A stretch of 64,000 nucleotides of DNA, taken from NCBI GenBank assembly GCA_028281285.1, contig JANQKF010000019.1, positions 248,001 through 312,000 of the forward strand, read 5' to 3'. The notes below the pieces were generated by a model. That model had not been told where the DNA came from, made no database searches, and saw only the letters and a list, made by a program, of their open reading frames with translations. Source of the DNA: Cyclobacteriaceae bacterium. GTDB taxonomy: Bacteria > Bacteroidota > Bacteroidia > Cytophagales > Cyclobacteriaceae. The translations under genes and the position numbers were made by a program. Positions 8,696 through 17,060 of this stretch are shown piece by piece. Each line of letters starts with the position of its first letter. The stretch's first letter is position 1.

Positions 8696-9950
8696 ATAAT
8701 ATTCTTTTATGACGAACCGTCTTTTTAATCAACTCATCACCTCGCCTGAGAATAACGGTAAGGATACCTCCGGGCTTTTCTCTGAGAATGTTGTTGATTT
8801 CGGTTAATGAATGAAAAAATGCCGGCTTTCCGTTTAATGAAATCAGTTCATCACCCACTTCAATTTCGGCCTTTGCTGCTGGAGAATCGGGGATGATGTC
8901 CACAATGACATATTCATTTAACTCTTGACCTACGGAGATCACATTAAAGCCAATGGTATTGAACACAAATGCATTAGCAAACTCTTTGCTTTTCCGAAGG
9001 AAGACCTGGGAATTTGCATAATCAAAAATCACATGAAAGCGAGAAAGTATATCAGCGCCCAAAGTTCCATACCGTATGTCCTTACGTTCTTTGATCAAAT
9101 GATTGTCGGAACCAATCCCCCAGTTTTTTGGAAAGGATGTGGTCACATGTGAAAACCTGTAGCTTCCAAACTTGAGTTTATGAATTCTTCCAACTCGCCC
9201 TTCTATTATCCCAGCCAAACCGCGACCGAGTGAATGCTCAATCGTCTTTTTTGGAAGAACAATCTCTTCGTTGTGCTCTTCATCCAGAAAGAGTGCACTG
9301 CTCGCACCACTATCGACAAGCAATTTGACTTCAATGGGCTTGTGACCTTTCTGTCCCACCTGAACCCTGATAAAAGGCCTGAAATTCTCGATTTCCAAAG
9401 GAAGTCGCTTATAGCCTTTAGGCCGTTTATAGGTTTTGGGGTCATGTAGACGCAGGATTTTGTTGTCGTAATCAATGTCGACTACGAAACGATTAAAGAT
9501 CTCCGAACCCAGTACACCATGAACATTGGCCCCCAATACATTTTTAACATCAATGACATTGTCATCTAAAACGAGCATAGTTTGCTGAACCCCTTTTACT
9601 CCCTGGAAATTGACATTCAGACCGTTGGCAACGAGTAGGTCGGTTACCTTTCCACCATCATTTCCATATACCGGAATCTTTCGGGCGTTGACCAGATTAC
9701 CTTCCGCAATCACCCATTTTTCGAAGATCAAGCCAGATTCTGAGCCCGTATCCACAATAAAATTGTAAGGTCCCTCACCGTTCAATTTGATCGGAACAAT
9801 AATCAAATTGCTTTCTTTTCTAAAGGAGAGTTCAACGCTTGAGGCACCATTTTCGAAGTCAAAACCAAACGGATTCTGGGCCTTTACGGTACCTGTTATG
9901 GCGACCAGAAAAGCTAAAAAAGTGATCCGCAGTGATGTGCTCAATTTCAT
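8694..9950 (-). CDS. Retropepsin-like aspartyl protease with C-terminal PDZ domain
   Basis: A 418-residue exported protein. After a signal peptide (LRITFLAFLVAITGTVKAQ) come two aspartic-protease-like halves: FIVDTGSES with Asp67, and LLVDSGASS with Asp213, each followed by a hydrophobic strand of the LGSEIFNRF or LGADILSRF type. A PDZ domain occupies about residues 335-415 (IIPDSPAAKAEIEVGDELISLNG). Having both catalytic DTG/DSG motifs in one chain makes it look like a duplicated retropepsin unit in a single polypeptide. Proteins of this layout are common in Bacteroidota, with unknown substrates; location in the periplasm or outer membrane is inferred. Convergent with the metalloprotease gene. 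Confidence 0.85.
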   Translation of the reverse strand: MKLSTSLRITFLAFLVAITGTVKAQNPFGFDFENGASSVELSFRKESNLIIVPIKLNGEGPYNFIVDTGSESGLIFEKWVIAEGNLVNARKIPVYGNDGGKVTDLLVANGLNVNFQGVKGVQQTMLVLDDNVIDVKNVLGANVHGVLGSEIFNRFVVDIDYDNKILRLHDPKTYKRPKGYKRLPLEIENFRPFIRVQVGQKGHKPIEVKLLVDSGASSALFLDEEHNEEIVLPKKTIEHSLGRGLAGIIEGRVGRIHKLKFGSYRFSHVTTSFPKNWGIGSDNHLIKERKDIRYGTLGADILSRFHVIFDYANSQVFLRKSKEFANAFVFNTIGFNVISVGQELNEYVIVDIIPDSPAAKAEIEVGDELISLNGKPAFFHSLTEINNILREKPGGILTVILRRGDELIKKTVRHKRIL

Positions 9951-10128
9951 TTGTCGAAGAACATGTTTTAATACCTACGGGAAACAGACCCATTAAGATT
10001 ACACCTAAGAAGATAGTTAGCCCTTATTGAGTGCGGAATTTTGGATTGAAATAGCCTCTAAATGTATGTGAAGTGAATATTAAGGATCAAAAGAAACTTG
10101 GAAGTTGGGGTCATTCTTCCTAAATTCT

Positions 10129-13100
10129 ATGCTCGTTCGCCTAGACCTAATAAAAGTGCCTCAAATCACTCACTATAAGGCCATTACCAATATTGCCTTG
10201 GTAATCTTTGTGCTTTTTTTTGGCTATTCAGCCTGTGACTCCCCGGCACCTGAAGAAACCCCTGCGAAAGAAGAAATAATAAAGACCGCTTACAAGTTTG
10301 ACGACTCACGGGTGAAGGTGGCGGATTCGTTGCGTGGACTAAGAAAGAATGATCTCGCCATTATTGAATATGGCAAGGCAAAATCCGAGTTTGAAACGGA
10401 AAGAAATTGGGAGGGTGTGGCTTATTGTCTGAATCAGATGGGTCTCACATATGAGAGATTAAGAAAAGATAGTCTTGCCAATATTAGTTACCGAGAAGGA
10501 ATCGAAATTCTAAAATCTCATAAACCCAATAGTCTCCTTCTTTCTAGACTTTACATAAATCAGGGAGTGAGATCCCATTTTGCAAGTAATTCTGTATTTG
10601 CATCGAAAATGGTCGATACAGCTATGATGATTTATGAAAAGGCGCCTAATTATGATTCTCTGGTTTTAAAGAAGATTTATGAATATAAGTTCTATACCTA
10701 TTACTATTCACAATTAAGCACAGATACTCTTATCAAATATTTGGACGAGCGCGGAAGACTATTTGAATCTATGGGGTCCAATTTGGAAGAGGACATTTAC
10801 CTTGTTTCGAATTTTTCAAGAGCTTTTCAAGAAAGAGGTGATTTCCAAAAGGCAATAGCCTATGCGCTTGAGGCGGTTCGAATGTGCGAGGAGAATTTGA
10901 CAAAAATCAATTCCTTTTATTATTCGGATGCATTGTTCAATCTCGCCAAGTCATTCAGTGGCCAATTTGATTATGAAAACGCACTGTCGATCGCCAATCG
11001 TCTTATCGACTTTACTTTGGAAAACTCACCAAACTCAAGCCAGCTGAGAGGATATTATAATCTTAAAGCTGTAGCTCTCAATGGTTTGGACAGGTGGCCG
11101 GAAGCGATTGAGGAACTTAAGAGAATCTTGAGTTTATTGGCAAATAGGCAGAATTCTTCTTTGTACAAAAACTCACTTATGAATCTCGGTGTGACCTATC
11201 AACTACTTGGAGAAAAAGACACTGCACTCTATTATTTACAACGTGCGCTTCAACTAGAAAAAGAGAATAATGAAAAACTGAGTATTGAACTTACACCTGC
11301 CTATCGTTATTTGGGATTGCTACATGAATCCAAAGAAGCTTATACAGAAGCAATTAGTTATCAAGATTCAGCTTTGAGAAGTACTCTTTTGGACTATAAT
11401 GGAGACATTCTGGAATTTCCTAAATCGGAAGATATTAATCCCACTTTTGATTTGCTTACTATACTTAAATCCAAGTTGATGGATTTTGAAAAGTATTTCA
11501 GGCATGAAGCCAATGACAGCCTGCCCCTGTTGGTTTCAACCGTTGAGTATGCGGAGAGAACACATCAATATTTAATTGCAAATCGTAAAGAATTAGAAGC
11601 GTCCGCTGGTAGGTTGTTTTTGTCCGAAAATTTTAAAGAGTTATATGAATCGGCCTTATCTGCTTCCTACGGTATATTTAAGTACAATTCTGATCTAAGT
11701 TACTTCAAGCGTGCCATTTGGCTAATGAGTATGAGCAAGTCCAATTTGTTCATTGAGCAATCAGGAGAGCTTGCTGAAGTTCAAAACTCTCAGTTGCCGC
11801 TTAATCTTAAAGCTGATTTTTATAAGTTGAAAAGTGAGATTGAGAATCTCGAGCAAGCATTTTTTCAAAATGTTCAAGACATTATTTCAAATGACTCCAT
11901 CAGGAGTATTAACAGCCAGCTGATGTCATTGAATAGTGATTTAAAGGAGCTTGAAGAACAGTTTGACTCTAATTCTGAGAGTCTTGACTCTGATGACTTA
12001 TCCTACGAACAAATATATTCAGATTTGATAGCTCATCTTGATGGACGTACTAACTCAGCAGTAATTGAGTTTTTTAAAGGGTCTGAAGCATTGTACCTGA
12101 TTGGTATTAGTAAGGAAAAGCATGTCTTCAAGAGAATAGATATGAATGAAGAATTCCAAAATGATTTCTCCAAGATTCTGAAAATTGTCTCGAGGAAGCC
12201 AAATGTCAAAGAATATAAGATCCAATTGAAAGAATTTCAAGCATCTGCTCATAGGATGTATCAAGTTTTGCTTGAAGATGCCATACATGAATTGGGTACA
12301 ATAGAAAAACTGACAATTATACCTGATGACATATTGTCAAGATTACCTTTCGAAGCTTTGTTGGTTCGAAACGATGACCAGAGCAGCTTTAGAAATTTGA
12401 ATTACTTAATTAAGAATTACTCAATCGACTATGCACTGAATTCACGGCAGGTGTTTAAAAAAGGTACCAAGAAAAGAGCCAAAGAGGGCCTTTTGGGTAT
12501 CGGTTATAGTGGTATTGCAGGGAGTGATATTCGTGGTGGTTTTGGAGGACTTCCTGGAACAGAAAGGGAAATTAAATCCCTTCAGGAGAGGATCGAAGGA
12601 GATTATTTTCTTGGAGAAAATGGTACTAAAGAACAATTTCTTTCGATGGCCAAAAACTATGATGTGCTCCATTTGGCCATACATGGAAAGGCTGACAGCT
12701 TAGATAGATATGAATCGAGTTTGATTTTCAATGGAAATGACAACATTTTAAGAACCAATGACCTATATGTCGCGGGCATCAATGCCAGATTGGCGATATT
12801 AAGTGCTTGTGAAAGTGGGGTTGGTGAAGTGAATTCAGGAGAGGGAACATTCAGTATTGCGAGAGGTTTTGCTCTTGTTGGGGTTCCATCAATTATTATG
12901 AGTTTATGGAACGTGAATGATAATGCAGCCTCAGAACTAATGTTGAAGTTTCATGATGAACTTTCTCAAGGTCAATCCACAGCTAGGGCGATTAATCGGG
13001 TTAAGAGGCAATATATTTCAACGGCAGACGAATATACTTCGCACCCATACTATTGGTCTGCGTTCGTGGCTTTGGGCGAAGACATTGATTTGAAAGATAA

Positions 13101-13197
13101 TAAGCGTTTATACTTTATGGGTGGAGCATTGTTGATCATTGCAATTCTATTGGCAACAATTGTCAAAAAGCATCTAAAAAGAAAAGACACTCAGTAG
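10129..13197 (+). CDS. TPR-CHAT protein (caspase-fold), predicted envelope-anchored
   Basis: A 1022-residue protein with tetratricopeptide-like helical repeats over roughly residues 45-450, a long coiled helical region (about 450-640), and a C-terminal CHAT domain of the caspase/separase fold. The catalytic dyad is visible: His852 in HLAIHGKAD and Cys894 in LSACESGVGEVNSGEG. An N-terminal hydrophobic helix ends in FGYSAC (Cys36), a weak lipobox or an anchor, and a second membrane helix near 991-1010 is followed by the basic tail KKHLKRKDTQ. By the positive-inside rule the bulk should face the periplasm. I use ATG 10129; the frame also allows TTG 10105. It converges on the anti-sigma and sigma genes, a recurring Bacteroidota context. 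Proteolytic function is inferred from the dyad only. Confidence 0.88.
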   Translation: MLVRLDLIKVPQITHYKAITNIALVIFVLFFGYSACDSPAPEETPAKEEIIKTAYKFDDSRVKVADSLRGLRKNDLAIIEYGKAKSEFETERNWEGVAYCLNQMGLTYERLRKDSLANISYREGIEILKSHKPNSLLLSRLYINQGVRSHFASNSVFASKMVDTAMMIYEKAPNYDSLVLKKIYEYKFYTYYYSQLSTDTLIKYLDERGRLFESMGSNLEEDIYLVSNFSRAFQERGDFQKAIAYALEAVRMCEENLTKINSFYYSDALFNLAKSFSGQFDYENALSIANRLIDFTLENSPNSSQLRGYYNLKAVALNGLDRWPEAIEELKRILSLLANRQNSSLYKNSLMNLGVTYQLLGEKDTALYYLQRALQLEKENNEKLSIELTPAYRYLGLLHESKEAYTEAISYQDSALRSTLLDYNGDILEFPKSEDINPTFDLLTILKSKLMDFEKYFRHEANDSLPLLVSTVEYAERTHQYLIANRKELEASAGRLFLSENFKELYESALSASYGIFKYNSDLSYFKRAIWLMSMSKSNLFIEQSGELAEVQNSQLPLNLKADFYKLKSEIENLEQAFFQNVQDIISNDSIRSINSQLMSLNSDLKELEEQFDSNSESLDSDDLSYEQIYSDLIAHLDGRTNSAVIEFFKGSEALYLIGISKEKHVFKRIDMNEEFQNDFSKILKIVSRKPNVKEYKIQLKEFQASAHRMYQVLLEDAIHELGTIEKLTIIPDDILSRLPFEALLVRNDDQSSFRNLNYLIKNYSIDYALNSRQVFKKGTKKRAKEGLLGIGYSGIAGSDIRGGFGGLPGTEREIKSLQERIEGDYFLGENGTKEQFLSMAKNYDVLHLAIHGKADSLDRYESSLIFNGNDNILRTNDLYVAGINARLAILSACESGVGEVNSGEGTFSIARGFALVGVPSIIMSLWNVNDNAASELMLKFHDELSQGQSTARAINRVKRQYISTADEYTSHPYYWSAFVALGEDIDLKDNKRLYFMGGALLIIAILLATIVKKHLKRKDTQ

Positions 13198-13210
13198 AGT
13201 GCCCTTTCTC

Positions 13211-13230
13211 GTGTGTGTATGTGTGTGTAT
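13211..13230. repeat. Two perfect tandem copies of a 10-base GT-rich unit
   Basis: GTGTGTGTAT occurs twice head to tail in the 51-base gap between the convergent CHAT and anti-sigma-like genes. It is a short dinucleotide-type tract that could vary in copy number. No terminator-like hairpin with a T-tract accompanies it. Confidence 0.8.
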
Positions 13231-13248
13231 GGAATTTCTTTGTTTGTA

Positions 13249-14289
13249 CTAGTTGTAGTTTTCCAAGATGAACGCCCAACCCATTGATCGCTTCCTCTTT
13301 GCACGTTTCCTTGTGATTGAAATAAACTCAACCATGTCACCTTCGTTTAGGTCTTGAATTGGTCTGTCATTGAAGAACCTATACTTATTTCCGCGTTGGT
13401 CAGACAACACTCCGAACTGAATTTGTCGCCTTGTTTCAATCGATCCATCCGGAGAATTTCCGGGCCCACAACTTGGGCAGTTAGGAATACGCGTTTCATC
13501 CTCAATTTCGCCCACATCACCATCAGTGGCGATTGAGACTCCCATTTTGTCAAGAACTTCTAAGGCAGATTCCTTGTAACTACTTGAACCTAGGGCCAGG
13601 GAAACCATGGAGTAAATGCCTTGTTCCGTGCTTTCCTCAGTGTTTTCTCCGAATAAGGACATTGCCAATGACCAAGTTGACATGGCCTCATAGTCTTCGT
13701 AATTATTAAGAACTGTGTTAAAATTAGCTTTGGCTTCTTCAAAATTACCCGATTTAGCATTGGCAATTCCTGAATAGAAGAAATTGGCTGCACTCTTGTC
13801 ATTTGATAGAAGCTCCGAAAACAACAATGCGGATTGCTTATAATCATAAGAATCGTAAGAGAAATATGCTTGTGATTTAAGTGAAGTCAAATCGACCTCC
13901 TCACCCCTTTCTCTAGCTGTTTCCAAGTTTTGATAGTGTTCGAAGTACTCATCGAATACTTCCTGGCCGGTTGCCATATTAGGTGTGTTAAACACCGTAA
14001 AATAGCTCACCGTTGCGATTAAGATCAAGCTCGCTGCCACCGATACAAGCTTTTTCATACTAAATTCTATTTTGGTTGTTTCTTTTTCCTGGATAGACGC
14101 TTCCACTTTTTCAAGACGGGTCAATACCGATAATTTGGCACTGGTTTTTGCACCTTCTTGAATAGACTTCATTACTCGAAATTCAGTCTCGAATTCCGGC
14201 TCATTCTGAAGCTTGTCGTTGAAAACCTTAAGGCTTTCCTGGCTTAGATCACCCTTAAGGTAATCCTCCATTAGTTGGAAATTGTCCAT
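13249..14289 (-). CDS. Membrane-spanning TPR anti-sigma-like protein
   Basis: A 346-residue protein whose gene starts 12 bases after the sigma factor gene ends, so it is the probable anti-sigma partner. Residues 1-80 are hydrophilic and presumably cytoplasmic (sigma-binding), with an acidic YLKGDLSQESL opening like other anti-sigma domains. A single membrane helix spans about 81-100 (LVSVAASLILIATVSYFTVF). The external part carries tetratricopeptide-like helices (residues about 140-240), then a linker with a CPSCGPGNSP motif and a short beta-rich end. It lacks a recognisable FecR domain and has no visible TonB-receptor partner. The TPR part could sense the nearby TPR-CHAT protein or envelope ligands; this is inference from compartment and context. 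Confidence 0.75.
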   Translation of the reverse strand: MDNFQLMEDYLKGDLSQESLKVFNDKLQNEPEFETEFRVMKSIQEGAKTSAKLSVLTRLEKVEASIQEKETTKIEFSMKKLVSVAASLILIATVSYFTVFNTPNMATGQEVFDEYFEHYQNLETARERGEEVDLTSLKSQAYFSYDSYDYKQSALLFSELLSNDKSAANFFYSGIANAKSGNFEEAKANFNTVLNNYEDYEAMSTWSLAMSLFGENTEESTEQGIYSMVSLALGSSSYKESALEVLDKMGVSIATDGDVGEIEDETRIPNCPSCGPGNSPDGSIETRRQIQFGVLSDQRGNKYRFFNDRPIQDLNEGDMVEFISITRKRAKRKRSMGWAFILENYN

Positions 14290-14301
14290 TTTTCTATTCG
14301 G

Positions 14302-14847
14302 TTATTTAGGCTCAAGAGCCTTTTTAATTCGTTGGATACACTTGTATTTCAAATTCTTTACCGTGTTTCCGTTTTTGTAATTCATCACTTCAGCAATCTC
14401 ATCCGTGGAGAGATTATTGAAGTAGAATAACTCTAAAAGTCGTTTGCAGGGGTCCCCAAGCTCGTTTAGGGCCTTAGTGATGTGATCTATTTTTTGTTTC
14501 CTGATGAAGTCGACATCAGATTCAAATTCCGTGTACTCATCGGGATCTAGACTTTCCCTTAGGCTCAACTTCATACCTTTTCGATAGTCAGAAAGCAATT
14601 TATTCTTACCTATCGAATACAAGTAAGTCTTGAGACCTGCAGATTTCAATTCTTCAAAAGTGCCTTCTACAACGTTTTCGTAGAAAGTAAGTATAGAGTA
14701 CTGGAATATTTCGACTGCTTCGTCCCGGGTGCATTGGTGAGTGTTGGTGATCCAATGAAGAAAACCCTCTCTATACTTCGTATAAATTTCCTCTAACGCT
14801 TCCTGATCCCCTCTTTTCAGACGAAGAATAACTGAGTCTTCACTCAT
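14302..14847 (-). CDS. ECF-type sigma-70 factor (CHAT/TPR-associated type)
   Basis: A 181-residue RNA polymerase sigma factor with region 2 in about residues 20-90 (YREGFLHWI, DEAVEIFQYSILTFYENV, then LKTYLYSIGKNKLLSDYRK for -10 recognition) and region 4 at about 125-180 (LGDPCKRLLELFYFNNLSTDEIAEVMNY, then NGNTVKNLKYKCIQRIKKAL as the helix-turn-helix). The linker between them is short, as expected for group 4 factors. It is the first gene of a two-gene operon with the TPR anti-sigma-like protein. A candidate promoter element GGGTGAC lies 35-41 bases upstream of its ATG and is repeated at the divergent gene, which may indicate autoregulation. Confidence 0.9.
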   Translation of the reverse strand: MSEDSVILRLKRGDQEALEEIYTKYREGFLHWITNTHQCTRDEAVEIFQYSILTFYENVVEGTFEELKSAGLKTYLYSIGKNKLLSDYRKGMKLSLRESLDPDEYTEFESDVDFIRKQKIDHITKALNELGDPCKRLLELFYFNNLSTDEIAEVMNYKNGNTVKNLKYKCIQRIKKALEPK

Positions 14848-15162
14848 ATTCTCAATAGCTTAATGTTTTAACCAGGCGAATGTCACCCATTGACGAGAAA
14901 AAAAATTGAAATTTTTTGAACAAAACAGCCGAAATCCTCGTAAGACGACTGATTGCAATAAAAAATCTCAAAATTATTCTATTTGAGAGTGTAACTGGGC
15001 TTTTCTTATTTTGGAAGGTACAGCGTATGGGTTGAGGTTTACAAGCCATCCAATCACACATCATTCGGCACCAAGATAAAGAAGAATTTTAAAAGTTTTT
15101 TTATTCCGAGGGTGACCTTTCCCTATCGAGATCATTAATATACACTAAGAGCAACTCTATCT
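14848..15162. promoter_or_regulatory. Divergent intergenic region with paired GGGTGAC elements
   Basis: This 315-base gap separates the sigma factor gene (leftward) from the response regulator gene (rightward). Each side carries GGGTGAC: on the minus strand at 14882-14888 (read GGGTGACATT) and on the plus strand at 15110-15116 (GGGTGACCTT). Both are preceded 8-11 bases upstream by a run of seven or eight Ts, and they sit 34 and 46 bases from their start codons. The matching layout suggests two promoters read by the same sigma factor. The middle (about 14950-15090) shows nothing I can name. Confidence 0.4.
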
Positions 15163-15666
15163 ATGGGAGCTAAGTCGTATTACCTAGAGAACGATGAAAT
15201 CAAAGCTTTCGAAGATCCTTCGGAGGATATCGAGCCGAAAAAGCCGATCGATTCCCCGTACAAAAGGGTTTTTGAAGGTGTGAATATTCTTGTGGTAGAC
15301 GACAACCCCATAAACCTTATCGTTGCCGAGAAAACCCTAAAACGTTTTGGAGCTACTGTTCTACGAGCTCTCAGCGGAGAACTAGGAATCGAATGCTTTG
15401 AAAACGAGCATGTCGATCTGATACTTATGGATCTCCAAATGCCTGGAATGGATGGCTTTGAAAGCTGCAAGAAGCTCAAAAAGACAAAGCGCTATGCCGA
15501 AAATCGAATTCCGGTAATTGCCTATACGACCTTTACTCTGGAAGAAGTTAAATCCGGCATTGAATCTTCAGGAATGGATGGATATATCGGTAAGCCATTC
15601 ACACAGGCACAGGTGGTGTCCTCGCTTATTAGTATTGTTTCCAAACAAGGCAGAAAGGCCGTTTAG
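15163..15666 (+). CDS. Single-domain response regulator with N-terminal extension
   Basis: A 167-residue receiver-domain protein. The acidic pair DD at residues 46-47, phospho-acceptor Asp90 in LILMDLQMPGMDG and Lys144 in YIGKPF are all in place, and NILVVDDNPINLIVAEKTL is typical of receivers detached from hybrid histidine kinases. Nothing follows the receiver, so output must be by protein contact. The first 38 residues are a charged extension (EDPSEDIEPKKPIDSP) of unknown role. No kinase gene is adjacent. It diverges from the sigma factor gene and shares a candidate promoter element with it, so coregulation with the CHAT module is possible but unproven. Confidence 0.88.
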   Translation: MGAKSYYLENDEIKAFEDPSEDIEPKKPIDSPYKRVFEGVNILVVDDNPINLIVAEKTLKRFGATVLRALSGELGIECFENEHVDLILMDLQMPGMDGFESCKKLKKTKRYAENRIPVIAYTTFTLEEVKSGIESSGMDGYIGKPFTQAQVVSSLISIVSKQGRKAV

Positions 15667-15727
15667 TTTATTTATTCTCCACTTTTTTCCTATTCCCTAA
15701 CGTTCATGTGATCGATTGAATGTTGTA

Positions 15728-15758
15728 TTGGTTATTAAACACCCATGACCTATTTTTG
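15728..15758 (+). promoter_or_regulatory. Probable sigma-A promoter of glyA
   Basis: TTG at 15728-15730, a 20-base spacer and TATTTTTG at 15751-15758 match the Bacteroidota promoter pattern (TTG/TTTG, about 19, TAnnTTTG). A transcript would start near 15765, just before the ATG at 15783, which supports that start over the upstream in-frame ATG at 15720. Confidence 0.5.
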
Positions 15759-15782
15759 GGCATCATTTCAAACGAGCTCCAC

Positions 15783-17057
15783 ATGCAGCAAGATCAGCAG
15801 GTATTCGACCTGATCCAACAAGAAAAAAATCGACAAGAAAACGGAATTGAGTTAATCGCATCGGAAAACTTTGTAAGTCCCCAGGTAATGCAGGCCATGG
15901 GCACCGTGCTTACTAATAAATATGCGGAAGGACTTCCTGGAAAGCGATACTACGGTGGCTGTGAAGTGGTCGATCAAATTGAGTCCCTTGCCATTGAGCG
16001 TGTCAAAGAGCTATTTGATGCTGAGTGGGCGAATGTTCAACCTCATTCCGGTGCACAGGCCAATGCAGCAGTGATGTTGGCTTGCCTGAAACCAGGAGAC
16101 AAAATTCTCGGATTTGATCTTTCTCATGGTGGCCACCTCACGCATGGTTCACCGGTGAATTTCTCAGGAAAGCTGTACCAGCCTTCTTTTTATGGGGTAG
16201 AAGAAGAAACTGGTTTAATAGACTGGGACAAAGTGGAAGAAACCGCCATCAAAGAAAAGCCTCAGATGATCATTTGTGGTGCATCTGCCTATAGCCGTGA
16301 CTGGGATTATGAACACCTCAGAGCAATAGCCGACCAGGTAGGAGCTATTTTGTTAGCTGATATTTCGCATCCTTCCGGCCTGATCGCACGCGGCTTGTTA
16401 AATGACCCACTTGACCATTGTCACGTGGTGACAACCACCACTCATAAAACACTGCGTGGCCCAAGAGGTGGCTTGATCATGATGGGACAAGATTTTGAAA
16501 ACCCATGGGGCCTTACCACACCTAAAGGAGTGGTACGAAAGATGTCATCCATTCTTGATTCAGGAGTTTTTCCGGGAACACAGGGAGGGCCGTTAGAACA
16601 CGTGATCGCATCAAAAGCCATTGCTTTTGGAGAGGCTTTGTCCGATGACTACATGAACTATATTGTTCAGGTGAAGAAGAATGCCGCTGCGATGGCCAAG
16701 GAGTTTGTTGAAAGAGGATATAAGCTGATTTCCGAAGGAACAGATAACCACCTGATGTTGATTGACCTGAGGTCAAAAGGACTAACTGGTAAACTTGCCG
16801 AGGAAACTCTGGGTAAGGCCGATATTACAATCAACAAGAACATGGTACCTTTTGATGATAAATCTCCTTTTGTCACATCGGGAATGAGGCTTGGAACACC
16901 GGCAATTACGACAAGGGGATTAAAGGAAGATGAAATGACCAGAATCGTTTCATTGATCGATGAGGCCTTGATGAACCATGACAATGATGCTAAATTAGAG
17001 GCCATTAAAGGAGAAATTCATAGCTGGATGAGCGACTATCCTCTCTTTCAAGCCTAG
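15783..17057 (+). CDS. glyA: Serine hydroxymethyltransferase
   Basis: A 424-residue PLP enzyme that interconverts serine and glycine with transfer of a one-carbon unit to tetrahydrofolate in the cytoplasm. The N-terminal block [15 protein letters not shown], the KRYYGGCE signature and the cofactor lysine Lys222 in [15 protein letters not shown] are all present, and the length is normal. The reading frame extends upstream to ATG 15720, but those 21 residues are hydrophobic and unlike the family, and a promoter motif lies inside that stretch, so I start at 15783. The tatC gene follows after 3 bases and rpiB soon after, suggesting an operon of unrelated housekeeping genes. Confidence 0.97.
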   Translation: MQQDQQVFDLIQQEKNRQENGIELIASENFVSPQVMQAMGTVLTNKYAEGLPGKRYYGGCEVVDQIESLAIERVKELFDAEWANVQPHSGAQANAAVMLACLKPGDKILGFDLSHGGHLTHGSPVNFSGKLYQPSFYGVEEETGLIDWDKVEETAIKEKPQMIICGASAYSRDWDYEHLRAIADQVGAILLADISHPSGLIARGLLNDPLDHCHVVTTTTHKTLRGPRGGLIMMGQDFENPWGLTTPKGVVRKMSSILDSGVFPGTQGGPLEHVIASKAIAFGEALSDDYMNYIVQVKKNAAAMAKEFVERGYKLISEGTDNHLMLIDLRSKGLTGKLAEETLGKADITINKNMVPFDDKSPFVTSGMRLGTPAITTRGLKEDEMTRIVSLIDEALMNHDNDAKLEAIKGEIHSWMSDYPLFQA

Positions 17058-17060
17058 TAC

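Noticed and set aside
13188..13201. CACTC-AGTA-GAGTG hairpin at the CHAT stop codon
   Set aside because: Only five base pairs and no T-tract; too weak for a terminator call.
15720..15782. Longer N-terminus for glyA from ATG 15720
   Set aside because: The extra residues are hydrophobic and atypical, and a promoter motif lies within the stretch.
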